A stretch of 64,000 bases of DNA from Clarireedia homoeocarpa (GCA_001465935.1 LNKV01000023.1:1-64000); one strand, 5' to 3'. Numbered from the stretch's first letter, positions 43,821 through 56,529 are shown. Program-made: numbers and translations. The notes: generated by a model not told the origin, from the letters alone.

Positions 43821-45074
43821 CTACCCTCTGTTCAAAGTGTTTCCAGCACCCCTGGTGATGAATTGTCAGCCGCTGTGTTGTGATATTTTAGAATTGGTAA
43901 GAAATACTTACTTGGGGTTTTCCTCGACAAAATCATCCCACCTCCTCGCCTTCTCTGTCTCTTCATCCATCTTCTCGTAATCGTCCGGATCGATTTCAGG
44001 TATGATGCCACTTGCTTCTCCCCCGCCCTCGATGATATTACCTCTCGCTCTTTCTTCCTCTAAATATTCGTCGATTGTCATGGTTGGTAAATTGTGACCT
44101 GGTTTGAAAACACCCTTTTGCAATGTTTGCCTATTCTCCAGGAGCGTGAATGGTCGCAGTGGCTTGCCTCCGGTACTCAATATTGGACCTGGATTCCTTG
44201 TCGTAATGTCTCTTAAGTCTAGCCGGTCTGAATACCCTTCGTCCGATCTTTGTAACCCTAACCGCTCCCTCTCATCCGCGCCCAAACTCTCTGGACCAGA
44301 AGGTTGAACTGGAGGAGCCAAGGCTAATACTTCGAGCTCGCGATTGATAGATTCTAAAGATTGAAAAGTTTCATGGGCGCATAAAGCAAGCCGTGCAAGT
44401 TCTAGATCACGTACGGCATCCTCGTCGTTTTGAAGGTAGGCTGGATTTTGTGCTAGGAACTGACATAGTTAGCAAAAAGGGCTTCATGAAAGGCTTCATG
44501 AAAGTAACAGCAAAAATGAAGAACTAAATAAGTCGTTGTACCTCAAACTTTTTTTTTAATTCCTTTTCCAGCTTGAAATTTGCAATCTTTGCGCCGCGCC
44601 TGGCATTTGGATCGGTAGTTGAGATGGTAGAAAAAGTTGTCGGGGAATCGAGGTAATCGGCATAGAGCTTTTTGTTTGGCTGCGACAGCATCTCGTACTG
44701 GTCCAGTAACGCCAGGAAGGACTCATATCCTTTTCGTGCATTATGCAACACGAGCTTCCTGTCGTCAGAAGCCAGCTTCAGATATAATTCCGCGATCCGA
44801 TACTCGATTGCTATATACCTAAAAGGTTGGTCAATAAAAGTCGGGCAGTGTGCTAAGAGACATACTGCAAGTCACCGGAGTTGACGTCTTCCAAAATCTC
44901 ATTTGGGCTAAATAACGAAAGAGAATCTCGGAGCTTACAGCAATCTTCAAAGATTTTGATAGTGGACGCAACGTCTTGCTGATAAGATTGGGTATTTGAG
45001 CTCCATGATGATTCAATAGCGAGCCGTTGCCGCTCTGCAGAATCAAATAATGACTTCAGTGATGAGTCCGTCAT
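43821..45074 (-). CDS. TAP42: TAP42/alpha-4-like PP2A regulatory protein
   Basis: Exons 45074-44866, 44818-44542, 44459-43912 and a 31-nt last exon 43851-43821 (minus strand) join in frame to 354 residues. The micro-exon is supported by sequence: exon 3 ends ...DDFVEENP plus AA, GTAAGT follows, and the last exon supplies KGAGNTLNRG, the conserved C-terminal NPxGxGN tail of TAP42/alpha-4. Other family features are an N-terminal all-helical TPR-like domain (SLKSLFDSAERQR, LFSPNEILEDVNSGDLQY, LAIEYR-like IAEL helices) and the conserved TMTIDEYLEEE segment. TAP42 binds the catalytic subunits of PP2A-type phosphatases and acts downstream of TOR. Without the last exon the protein would end NPK. Confidence 0.95.
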
Positions 45075-45740
45075 GGTAGCAGAGTTGATACAAGTCTGGG
45101 ATAAGTCTTGGATAAGTCTGGGATAAGTCCAGTATCGACATGGACGGCAAGGCAGCTCTAGCTTAGTTCGCTTACTTGATGTCTAGATTGCACCACCACC
45201 CACCCCGCACCTTACTCTAAAATAGATATAAACAATAAAGTTACGGTAAGATTTACAAAGTAAATTATATACGCCAATTATAAATAAGAGAAATAAGAGA
45301 AATAAGAGAAACAAGAGAAACAGGAGAAATAAGAGAAACAAGAGAAATAAAAAAAAAATAAGAGAAATAAGAGAAATAAAATAAATAAAATAAATAAATT
45401 GGTATATTGATGCAGCCAAGTTAAGCTTACCTAAGCGACTGACTAATCTCGTTACATACATAGCAAAGTGCTTAATTCAACAATAACTTTGATATTCTAC
45501 AACAACCATCAGCGGTATTCACCTTGGCTCTGAAGAGAAAATATCTGCCGTAATTCGACCAGCTCCCTCTTCTCTCTTCCCTCTAGTTTTATTTCATACT
45601 ATGTGCATTTTCACATGTACATACTCAGCACTATCTGAGCAGGTCCGGCTTAAAGAAACTGCGACCTGAGATGCTATCAATTTTTTATTTTTTTTTTTTT
45701 ATTTATTTTTTTTTGCTTTGAAGGCTAATAATATCTAATC
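45075..45740. other. divergent intergenic region between TAP42 and the Dicer gene
   Basis: Contains a four-unit 11-12-bp repeat (AAGTCTGGGAT, 45092-45130), an A/G-rich array (45281-45399) and T-runs at 45680-45716 shortly before the Dicer ATG. No gene seen. Confidence 0.6.
45281..45399. repeat. purine-rich AGAGAAATA array
   Basis: About 12 units of AAGAGAAAT/AAGAGAAAC, grading into AAATAAAT units. The minus-strand frame here (poly Leu/Phe) is a by-product. Confidence 0.9.
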
Positions 45741-48700
45741 ATGGAGACTAACAACTCACAACAAGCAGACTCAATCCTGTATCCATTCGATTCCTCTGAT
45801 GGACCTTCACTTTACTCAAAACGGCCCTCAGGTAGTCTATCTTACGAAGACGATGTCTCTGGCTCGGTTGACTTAATCACCTTTGACGATCCACCCACTT
45901 CAACTCGGGGACAGTCAAGCCCAGATTTAAAACTCGAAAACAGAAGAAATCTTACTCCATCCACTCCTGTCAACCCCTCCATATGCTTACTGGAAGCATA
46001 TTCGCCACCGAATGGTTTGAATATTGATCGGCAGGAACCTTCTACTGCCCCTCCTACTACTGTTCAGTCACCTGTTCTACGCGTGCCACACTCTTTAAGT
46101 GTAGATCTTATCTCATTCACATCACCCGGCCCAGCAAACTCTACCTTAGAAGATAAATCATTCTCTGCAGTAGATCTGTTGCCAGTGAATGATACACATC
46201 CACCGATTCAATATATCTCTAACTTCCAACCACAAGGTCTCCACCCAAAGATTGCATCCTCCCAGAAGGCTTCTACGGGAGACGAAACCTGCTATCCCAC
46301 CAAGCCTACTTCTTCCAATAGTCTTGTGACCACGTTAACTAGCAAAAACAAGATTGCATTGGCGATCTCTGCAAACATGGTCGTTGATGGAAACTCTGCA
46401 CCCTCACTTCTCTCAAGGGAGTCTACCAATCTTCTAAGTTCCCCAGGGCCTGTGGGCTCGATCATGACACCAGAGATTACCCTAAATACTGCCTTGGCAC
46501 CAAGAACGGTGGATGATGTCTTTGCGGATCTTAGACGACCTCTACATCCCCAGCCAAGCCAAATCAGGGTTGAAAACGGGAAGGGTGTTCGCATAGCCAC
46601 CAACTCAGTCGAATACTCTTCCGGTGTTCATGAGGTCAATCCCTTATTTGAAGAAGACGAGAATGAAGAGGAAGAGCCGTCAAATCAACCAATACCCGAA
46701 GTTAAACTGCTGTCAGCCCGCAAACAAAAGCACAATGCTATCTTCGACTCATTCCTTTTTGAGGCTACGAAAAATCCCAAGGGGGAGAAAAGTACTAGTA
46801 TTAAAGATGACGCGAAAGAGTCTACAAGATGGTTGATAGACCAGGCTGAAAACCAGCAGATCATATCGAGCCCAAGAGACTACCAAATTGAACTATTTGA
46901 AAGAGCAAAGGAAAAGAACATTATTGCTGTATTGGACACAGGTATTTCTGCTATCATCTCTGTAATCTCCCTATAACTAATAATTTAGGATCTGGGAAAA
47001 CTCTGATTGCAGTCTTGCTACTTCGACACATCTTTGCTCAAGAGCTCGAGGATAGAGCCAGGGATAAACCGCGACGAGTTTCATTTTTCTTGGTGTGACC
47101 CTCTAGTTGAATGGCTTCTTACTGTACTAATGTCTCTGAAGGTTGATTCAGTTACTCTTTGCTTCCAACAACATGCTGTACTCAAAGCCAACCTCGACCA
47201 ACCAATGGAAATGTTTTGTGGAACCATGGGTACCGACTTATCTGACGCCAAGAAATGGAGATCAAGAATACAGAACAACATGGTTATTATATGCACTGCC
47301 GAGATTCTTCGCCAATGTCTGCATCATTCATTTGTTACGATGGAACAGATTAACCTCATGATCTTTGATGAGGCGCATCATGCCAAGAAAGATCACCCTT
47401 ATGCCCGAATCATCAAAGATTTCTATCACACGAGTGGAGCGCAGACGGACTTGCCCAAGATCTTTGGCATGACTGCTTCCCCTGTTGATGCTAGGACTGA
47501 TGTTGGTAGGGCGGCTGCTGAGCTCGAAGGTCTCCTGCACAGTCAGATCGCGACGGCTGCTGATCCAAGTCTGATGCAGTATTCTATCAAGGAGAAGCCC
47601 GAGACTATTGCTTACTATGACCCTTTGGGTCTAAAGTTTCATACCCCTCTTTACAATCAGATGGCTGAGTTATTAGGAGAAAATAGTATTTTTCGCAAGG
47701 CGTTTATATTTGCTTCCGAGCAGAGTAGAATTCTGGGGTCCTGGTGTGTCGACCAACTCTGGAAATTTTGCCTGGAGGAGGTGGAAGTAACCAAACTCAA
47801 AGCTAAAACTGAGCAACAGCATCATAAGAGAAGAGTACCAGAACATTTAGAGATGTTGGAAACGCGTAAGGAACAAGTTGACAAAGCTAGGAGGGTTATC
47901 GAGAAGCATGTTTTCGACCCACCGCATCTTGCTTTAAGATCATCCGACAACCCGTCTAACAAAATTTACTACTCAAACAACATGTCCACGAAAGTGATTA
48001 CGCTTATTAGTATTTTGAAAGATCGATTCCAACGACCAACGAATGACAAATGCATAGTATTTGTCAGGCAAAGATACACCGCACGGCTTTTGGCATCACT
48101 CCTATCGCAACCCAGCGCCGGCACACCATTTCTGAAAGCTGCTCCATTGGTATGTTATGATAATATTATTCTGTGTTCCGTTCCATACTTAGATTTATAG
48201 GTTGGCAGCAAGTCTGACGGGTCTGGGGATTTGAACTTATCTTTCAGAGAACAGGTCCTTACGATGATGGATTTCCGTAACGGCAAAACAAATTGCCTCA
48301 TCGCCACCTCCGTCGCTGAAGAGGGTCTTGATATACCAGACTGCAATGTTGTTGTTCGCTTTGACCTCTATGATACAGTAATACAGTACATCCAGTCCCG
48401 AGGCCGTGCAAGGCATGCCAGTTCCAAGTACTATCACATGATCGAGTCCTCAAATGAAGAACACATACGGACCATCAAAGAGGTTTTGCGTCATGAGAGA
48501 CTGCTGAAGCAATTTGCTGCAGCGCTGCCAGAAGACCGGAAATTGACCGGCAATGATTTCGACATGGACTACTTTCTTAAAAAGGAACGGAATCACCGAG
48601 TTCATGTTGTGAAATCCAGTGGCGCAAGACTCACTTACAAGATCAGTTTGACAGTCTTGTCCTCCTTTGTTGATTCCTTACCCAATGCCAGAGAGACTAA

Positions 48701-51457
48701 CATTAAGGTCGACTATATAGTTACTACTCAAAATAAACAGTTCATTTGCGAGGTGATCCTACCGGAAGAATCTCCTGTCCGTGGTGCTGTTGGGAAGCCA
48801 GCATCAACCAAACAGGTGGCAAAATGCTCGGCTGCTTTCGAAACCTGCTTGCTGCTTCGTAAAGGAGGATACCTTGATGAGTGGCTGATTTCTACATTTA
48901 AACAACATGTCCATGTCATGCGAAACGCGGTCTTAGCTGTAGATTCCAAGAAGCGAGAATCCTATGAAATGCGCACAAAACCCACTTTATGGTCCGTAAA
49001 AGGAGTTCCAGGCGAACTGTTTATGACAGTTATGAGTCTCAAAAATCCAAGTGGGCTTGATAGGATGTCTCAATCCATAGCGATTCTAACCAGGTCAGCT
49101 CTTCCTGAACTTCCATCTTTCATGTTGCACTTTGGGGGTGGTCGAAACTCGGCGGTTGATTGTACATCTATACGAAAACCGTTGCAGGTCGATGTTGCGA
49201 TGCTCGAGAAGATCAACGTTTTCAGTTTATGCGTCTTCCTCGACGTTTTTAGCAAAGAATATCAATCGGACGTTTCAAACATGCCCTATTTCCTTGTTCC
49301 TGTGGTCGCCCACAGTGCCCTTATTACTCCATGGGCAGATCCTTCGACCTTGATCGCGTGGAAGGTTCTTGACGATGTGCAAGCATTCGAAACATTGCGG
49401 GTTGATAAGCCATGGGGAGACAAGCCGTGGTTGGGTAAAGACGACGAATATTTTAAAGACAAATATATTGTTGATCCCTTCGATGGTTCTCGGAAACTCT
49501 GGTCCATTGGAGTAAGCCACAACCACAAACCTTTGGATCCTGTGCCCCCGAATACTGCGCCAAGACCTGGTGCTAGGAAGAACAACAGCAATATCATGGA
49601 GTACAGCTGTAGTCTTTGGTCCAAAGCCAGGGCTAAAAGAAGCTTCGATCCGGAACAGCCAGTTATCGAAGCAACTTATGTTTCGCTTCGCCGAAATCTT
49701 CTCGACGAGTTTGATGACGGAGAAGTCCAGACGCCGAAAAAATGTTATGTTATTTTGGAGCCATTAAAGATATCTCCGGTATGGCTTTTCACTAGCAAGG
49801 TGTTTCGTTATTAATTTGCCTACAGATTCCCACTACCGTTGTCTCAATGGTCTATTTATTTCCGGCCATAATACATCGAATCGAGTCATATCTTATCGCC
49901 TTGGAGGCTTGCGCTCTACTCCATCTTGATATTCGTCCTGATCTTGCACTTGAGGCTCTCACTAAAGACTCAGATAACACTGAAGATCATGAAGGAGAGC
50001 AGATTAATTTTCAGAGGGGTATGGGTAACAATTACGAACGGTTGGAGTTCCTCGGGGACTGCTTTCTTAAAATGGCTACATCTATCTCACTGTATGGCAT
50101 CAATCCAGACAGCGATGAGTACCGCTACCACGTGGACCGTATGTGCCTCATATGCAACAAGAATCTTTACAACAATGCTTTGAAGCTTGGACTTCATGAG
50201 TATATCCGGTCACAAAGTTTTAACCGACGCGCCTGGTATCCAGAAGGTCTAGTATTGTTAAAAGGCAAGACTGCTACAGCGCCAAGAAACCACAAACTTG
50301 GAGATAAATCAATCGCTGATGTCTGTGAAGCCCTGATCGGTGCTGCTTTGCTCAGTTCTCACAATGTGAAATCTATGGATAGTGCCGTCAGAGCAGTCAC
50401 AGAAGTCGTTTGCAGTCCTAACCATCAAGCTACTCAGTGGTCAGATTATTACAAATTGTACCAGAAGCCAAAATTTCAAACGGCTCCGGCTACAGCGGCA
50501 CAAATGGACCTAGCGAAGCAAGTGGAATCGAAGCACCCGTATCACTTCAACTATCCACGTCTCCTGCGGTCCGCGTTCATCCATCCAACATATCTCTTCG
50601 TCTACGAGCACGTCCCAAACTATCAGCGTCTTGAGTTCCTGGGTGATGCTCTTCTCGATATGGCATGCGTCAACTACCTTTTCCATAATCACCCGACCAA
50701 AGATCCTCAATGGTTGACAGAGCATAAAATGGCTATGGTGTCCAATCAGTTTCTTGGAGCTCTTTGTGTTCACCTCGGGTTCCATACACATCTTCTGACG
50801 ATCAGCATCCCAATCCAAAAACAAGTGACCGACTATGTCTCCGACATTACTGAAGCACTACATCAAGCCCGCGAAGACGCGAAGCGATCTGGGAAGTGCG
50901 AGACTGACTATAGCCCAGATTACTGGATCGGCGTGCGTCAACCTCCTAAATGTCTACCGGATATTGTCGAGGCGTATATAGGAGCGATGTTTGTTGATTC
51001 CGAATATGACTTCTCGCAAGTCGAAAAATTCTTCGACATGCATATCAAATGGTACTTCAGAGATATGAGTATCTTCGACACATATGCAAACAAACATCCG
51101 ACGACATTCCTAACCAGCCTCCTGCAAAAGAACATGGGATGTCAAGATTGGGCATCGGTTAGCAAGGAGTTACCTGGTGAGGACGGTAGGAAGAACGTGA
51201 TCTGGTGTGGGATTATTGTGCATGGTCAAGTAGTCGCTGCTTATCAGGCTGAGAGCATGAGATATGCAAAGATAGGAGTAGCCAGAAAAGCCTTGGCAGA
51301 GCTCGATGGCATTGCAGTGAGAGAGTTTAGGGAGAAGTTTGGATGCGCTTGCAAACTTGACGTAGTTGATGCGAATGGCCTGGTGGAGTTTGTGGAGACA
51401 GATGAGGCGCCGGAGGTTCACGAAAAGCTTCTGACTGAATCTGCCTTCGGGGAGTGA
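45741..51457 (+). CDS. dcl1: Dicer-like ribonuclease, DCL1 type
   Basis: Five exons, 45741-46941, 46989-47092, 47142-48149, 48201-49778 and 49826-51457, join in frame to 1840 residues. Helicase: Walker A GSGKT 401-405 (split by intron 1), the SFFLVDSVTLCFQQHAVLK block, DEAH 511-514, TASPVD, and motif VI QSRGRARH near 836-843. A Dicer dimerisation (DUF283) region follows around 895-1000. RNase IIIa has NYERLEFLGDCFLKM near 1366-1380 and DKSIADVCEALIGAAL near 1457-1472; RNase IIIb has NYQRLEFLGDALLDM near 1562-1576; a dsRNA-binding segment ends the protein. It should cut double-stranded RNA into small RNAs for RNA silencing, including quelling, antiviral defence or small-RNA export. The region before the helicase is about 370 residues, longer than usual for fungal DCL1, and the true start could be a later Met (for example before TPEITLNTALAP). 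Confidence 0.96.
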
Positions 51458-51718
51458 ACAGTAGCATGCACGACCAGAACTTTACAAGTAACTACTGCAG
51501 TGCAACAAAGCGATATGAAATCATAAAGAGCTTACAAGCAAGAATTCGAACAACTAGAATCAAGAAGCAATTTATTACCCCTTGAGTACTTGTACAGTAC
51601 GATTGCCAAAAAAAATATAAAATAAGTAAAATAATTTTTAAGAATAAAAATAAATTAACGTCCATGCTGCTTAACAGCTCTACAGTGATCTCTGCCTAAG
51701 GCTTCACGATACGTCGTC

Positions 51719-51923
51719 TCGGTCGTGTCGTGTCGTGTCGTGTTGTGTCGTGTTTGTGTCGTGTTGTATCGTGTTGTATCTACCGTGTTGTATCGTGTTG
51801 TGTCGTGTTTGTGTCGTGTTGTATCGTGTTGTATCTACCGTGTTGTATCGTGTTGTGTCGTGTTGTGTCGTGTCGTATCGTGTCGCGTCGTGTCGTATCG
51901 TGTCGCGTCGTGTCGTGTCGCGT
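51719..51923. repeat. TGTCG/TGTATCG minisatellite with 55-bp higher-order period
   Basis: Built of TGTCG, TGTTG and TGTATCG units. The phrase CTACCG recurs exactly 55 bp apart (51780 and 51835), marking a two-copy higher-order repeat. Open frames over it on both strands (poly Cys/Arg/Val or Asp/Thr/Arg) are artefacts. Confidence 0.9.
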
Positions 51924-52286
51924 TTGTTTATTAGTGTTGAATATTCCACACTCTGAACCGCAACTTTACCACCTCTCACATACTCTACTGCATTTCTTTT
52001 CCGCCGACTTTTTGGCAATTCCTTCCCATTTCTGCCCATTGTTTTGCAGCTTGAAGACTCTTTGACATTGGAGCGTGACTTTGAGCGAGCTTGTTAAGAC
52101 GAAACTGACATTTTGGCCCGAACCTCGAGACTCTCTTTCCTACAAACCATGTACACCGTCTACCCGACAGTTATCTGATACGAATTTCCGAAAGGAAACA
52201 TCCGGATCAGAACTTAACCCTAAGTATTCACCCCGGTTCAGTTTTGCGGTCATAGGTTGCTCTCCTGATTAGACGGCTTGCGGTAG

Positions 52287-52364
52287 ATCGAAGTCACGAC
52301 GCCGAAAGGTTTTGCGACGGAGATAATCGAAGTCACGACGCCGAAAGGTTTTGTGACGGAGATA
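52287..52364. repeat. 39-bp tandem duplication
   Basis: Two adjacent copies, 52287-52325 and 52326-52364, differ by one C-to-T change (TTTGCGACGG versus TTTGTGACGG). Confidence 0.9.
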
Positions 52365-54100
52365 ATCGCAGGGCGTCGAAATTTTGAGTGACACAGTCCA
52401 GACGTCGAGAGGCGAAGAAACTGATATATTCTATGAGCCATTCTGGTAAGACCCTAACGCTAGGGCGCTCGTCAGGATTATCGGTCTCGGCTGGACGATC
52501 CGATCACTATGGGTTGTTTTTCGATGATGCCACCTGGTATGGGGAGGGAGAGACAAAGTTGGGTTTGACTGATTCCCTCCAGAAGGGTAGTCATGAGGGA
52601 CTCCATGACAGCTGTCGCAAATTGTTGCGTCTTCTCTATTAACTCGACGATCACATACATCACTATCAAGTCATCAAAGGGGGCAAAGACTGAGCGCAAT
52701 ATCTACAAATGATCACAAACAAATTGTTTGTATTGCACTTTCAACACTGTTCTTATCCTGATTACGCGTATGTGCATCATCCCACGAGGGTGATCACGCG
52801 AGTCACGGATCTCAAACATGAAGGTTGCAAAACAAATGGTTAATTCATCGTATTGTCCCGCTTCTTTGGCCCGCGTCCCCTGATGTCTTGTTTGTGGTGG
52901 TAGTCGTTGGGATGGGATGATGAAATTTGTGATAGTGGAGATGCCCTGTTCATAACCACTTTTGCCGTTCCTCTAGGAAAGGCAAATATTGTCTACAACC
53001 TTCCCCAGTCCAAGGAGCGCTCAGCTCAGTTCTGCGCTACATCTCGATACCATTGCTACAGCACGAGCTACAAGCAATTGCCATTCCTCGGATGGAACCT
53101 CGATCGCCCGCATTAACTTTGTTCTCTGGGTTTAGCCCAGAGGTCTCAAAGACGCCGGCACATTGACTTCATCCTTTGGATGTTTGCCAATCTTCCTTCG
53201 GTATCACCAGACCAGAGGAACTCGCGGTTTTTAGATGTTTTATCCGCTTCCGCCCCTCTCAGCGAGGAGGAATTCAAATTCATCCCAGCAGACAGTACAA
53301 TTTCAAACGAAGAGAGGTTTCCGAGGTTCTCGGTGTCGTTGTCAGTAACCTTAACATCCATCAGATTACGTCTTCCCGATAAGGTCTTCATAGAGCTGCA
53401 ACGACTATGCGGGTCGATGTGCGGATGGTTTTTTCATAGTCGTGGGGAAGGCGATAGACGTGATGTGGTGGAAGGAACATTCCTAAGCACATCCCATAAC
53501 ATTCAGGAGTATAGCTGTATTGTTCTGAAGCTTGCGGGAAGCCCACAAGGTTCATGGCGGGATCCATCTCGTGTTGGAATCAAAGTCTCGAGCTTGTCTG
53601 CCTTGAACTGCGTCGCGCGCTATCTCTCATTCTTCATTATAAGTACGTCTCTACTGTCTGTCAATGCATTGGTGTGTTATAAGGTATGGTCAGCAAGGAC
53701 AGGCGAGTGGTGCGCAGTCCTGGGTTGCTTCAAGCTGATTATTATGAAGTTTGGGGCAACCCCTCCGAGTAGGAGATAAGTGGTACCCACTAGGAAAACT
53801 TTGCACAAGTGCTAACATTGTGAGCAGGTTTCCTTGATGTAAGGTTTATGAAAGACTGGGTCGCATCGAGTCTTCTACAGTCTCAAATAGATAATTGCCA
53901 TCAGAGATTTAAACACTAACGGGTCTTTTTATTTTGGTATACAAAGTGTCTGTCAAGATAGCATTAATGGACGTAATTATGATTTGAATTTTCTACCAAT
54001 GCTTGATATATCAGTCGCATTCTCCTGTGATAAACCAGCTTCATTAAGACCCAGTATAGGGAAATTTCGATATTAAAACAGGACTAACTTAACGCTCTTT

Positions 54101-54149
54101 ATCTAATCTAATCTAATCCAATCCAATCTAATCTAATCTAATCTAATCG
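54101..54149. repeat. (TCTAA)n pentamer array
   Basis: About ten units with two TCCAA variants, about 110 bp before the LIP2 start. Confidence 0.92.
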
Positions 54150-54256
54150 ATTTGTACACTTTCGGAGGATCTTATCTAAAAGTACAATACAACGCTTCGT
54201 CAAAAACTGCTTGAAGGCTCGTCGTGCTCCTTCCGCGGGGTCTCATCCACACGTCG

Positions 54257-55254
54257 ATGTCTCTCGTATCCAATGCGATATGCCACATACACCTCAAGGG
54301 CATAACACCCTTCCGAACAGCACAGGCTATCCAATCCACCATTGCATCGGCGTTTCTTAAGAATAAAGCTGGTGCTAACCAATCCTTCAATGAACTCAAG
54401 TAGTATACCACTGCTAACATTCTCCTATAGCGATATCCAGTATTCAGGCATCGACCACCGAACAGCCCGCGCCTATTCCCACCGTTCTGACATTCCAGCC
54501 TACGCCGACCTACACTACCGGCCGTCGCCAACTCGTGGCCCCGCTATCCCCCGCTCTTCTCGACTCGCTCAAAGCCCCGCTTGCCATCAACAATGAAACG
54601 CACTTTGCAGAGGTCGTTTCGACCTCTCGCGGCGGCCTGACAACCTACCACGGCCCCGGCCAGACAGTCGTATATCCGATTCTTGACCTCCGCAATCTAC
54701 CTGGATCTTCCGTTGTAAATCCCCGCGCGATTTCGCCTCGTTGCTATATCCACCTCCTCGAGGAGATTACCATACATGTGCTAGCTGCGTATGGTATTGC
54801 TGCAAAGAGGACGGAAAATCCAGGAGTATGGTATACTGATGAGGAGAAGATAGCGAGTTTGGGTGTGCATCTAAGGAGGAATGTGAGTAGTTATGGTGTA
54901 GGAATCAATCGGTGGGTGGAAAGAGGGTGGTGGGATCGAATAGAAGCGTGTGGCCTGCCAGGGAAAAGGGTTATTGGAGCTGAAGATGTATTGAAGGAGG
55001 AGGGGGGAAGAATGTCTGAAATAGAAGAATGGAGATTGCCGAGCTTATGGATGGAGAAGTTCGCCCTAAGGCTTGCTAACTATGGGGCCAAGGAAGGGAG
55101 TCATCCCATACAGCCTCGAAATGATGACATGGTATTTTGGGGCGATGTTGATGAGATTCCGTCCGAGGTCATGAAGTTGATAAGAGAAGCAGGCTTGGAC
55201 AAAAAAGATATGAATCGGGATGGAGGCTGGATCAGTCACTGGCGATGGGGTTGA
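54257..55254 (+). CDS. LIP2: lipoyl(octanoyl) transferase, LipB/LIP2
   Basis: Transfers octanoate from acyl carrier protein to lipoyl domains in mitochondria, the first step of lipoate synthesis. Exon 1 starts at ATG 54257 and carries the family N-terminus CHIHLKGITPFRTAQAIQ. Exon 2 carries PTVLTFQPTPTYTTGRR, the octanoate-binding RGGLTTYHGPGQTVVYPILDL-type block, ENPGVWYTDEEKIASLGVHL with the catalytic Lys, and the catalytic Cys in EACGLPGKRV. The join is uncertain: either donor GT at 54372 to acceptor at 54430 (59-nt intron, weak GTGCTA donor, 312 residues) or donor GT at 54400 to acceptor at 54440 (41-nt intron, better GTAGTA donor, 318 residues). Both stay in frame. The tail after WRLPSLWMEKFAL is fungal-specific. 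Confidence 0.92.
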
Positions 55255-55374
55255 AGAAGTTTCTATCATTTGATACTCCTATGTAACCTTCTGTTCTACT
55301 TTAGGTAGAATCACGGCATCAGCTGCCGGATTATGGTCATTTATTCCTACAGGAAACCGTACAGGCAACCTATT

Positions 55375-56529
55375 TTAGGACAATCTTTCAAGAACTTTGA
55401 TCAGATCTCCCGTGACTCCCATAGCTGTGACTTCTCCTCCAGCACCCGCTCCTTGGATGATCAAAGGATTAGATCCGTATCTCTTTGTATAGAAGCTAAT
55501 GATGTTATCGCTTCCCTTCAATGCAGCGATCGGATGCGATTTGTCGAATTTTTCAAGCCCAACCTTCACCTCCTTCTTCGCAACATCAATACTGCCAACA
55601 AATCTAACAACCTTGCCCTCTTTCTCGGCAGATATCTTTGTGTCCTCCATCTGCGAATCGAACGCTGGCAACCTTTCTAAAAACTCATCTCCGCTTGCAA
55701 CGCTCTCTAATTCTTTGGGGATTAAGCTCTGTACGGGAAAGGATGTAGGAGATTCGACTGGCAATCCAGCCAACCTTGCTAAGATGGTCAATTTCCGTGC
55801 AACGTCAAGACCATTCAAGTCATCTCTCGGATCAGGCTCAGTATAGCCCAGTTCCTTTGCCTTGGCAACTTCTGCAGACCACTTTCCCCCCTGCCCGTCA
55901 GTTGGAGCAAATGAGTTGAATAGGAACGACATGGTTCCGCTGAATACACCTTCAATCCTGGTAATAGAATCCCCAGTATCGACCAGGTCCTTCAATGTTG
56001 ATATCACTGGCAATCCAGCGCCAACAGAACTCTCATGATACACCTTTGCACCTGAAGACGAAGCTGCTGAGAAGATGTCCTGCCATAATTTGTAGGATCC
56101 GGAGAAAGCCTTTTTATTGGGAGTAACTATAGAAATGCCCTTGGACAAAAACTGTGGGTATGTATCTGCCACATCCTGTGAACTTGTGTTGTCAACAAGT
56201 ACAACCTTAGAGGGCGCGGCGGCTAAGTATTCGATAACTTTTGGTAAAGGAAGAGGATCCTGGTTCGAGTCGGCAAGGGATTTGTGCAGGTCGGAATATG
56301 AAATTGGTGTATATTTTGGACTATAGAGAACTTTCTGACTTCTTGAAATGAAGACCAGTGAGATTCTGGACGCCGTGAATCGTTGAGAAAGAGCTTCGAG
56401 TTGCGACAAAAAGCATTTGCCTACTCCACCAGCACCTGTTACATAGCCAGTTAGCTACTCTGGTACACAATGTGTCGCTCGGTGCACTACCTTACCAATG
56501 ACTGCAATGTAGACTTCTTTGGCTGCCAT
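55375..56529 (-). CDS. HOM6: homoserine dehydrogenase
   Basis: Exons 56529-56496 and 56435-55375 on the minus strand join as MAAKEVYIAVI|GAGGVGK in frame to 364 residues, close to the yeast length (about 359). The small first exon of 34 nt ends inside the nucleotide-binding GxGxxG motif (12-18). Other family features are DNTSSQDVADTYPQFL, GISIVTPNKKAFS, YHESSVGAGLPVISTL, RIEGVFSGTMSFLFN and the catalytic EPDPRDDLNGLDVARKL. It reduces aspartate semialdehyde to homoserine in methionine/threonine synthesis. Its promoter is shared with the divergent CAB2 gene. Confidence 0.97.

Larger units (their letters stand above)
51458..54256. other. 2.8 kb intergenic region with repeats, no firm gene
   Basis: Contains the GTGTCGT minisatellite, the 39-bp direct duplication and a TCTAA pentamer array. 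Frames at 52388-52642, 52907-53116 and 53180-53779 (199 residues) are open but carry no recognisable domain, and competing frames overlap on the opposite strand. The longest could be an orphan or a gene remnant. Confidence 0.5.

Noticed and set aside
51704..52065. Cys/Val/Arg- and Asp/Thr-rich repeat proteins
   Set aside because: Artefacts of the TGTCG-type minisatellite in all frames.
53180..53779. 199-codon open frame between DCL1 and LIP2
   Set aside because: No recognisable domain, no splice support, and opposing frames cover the same stretch; kept only as part of the intergenic description.
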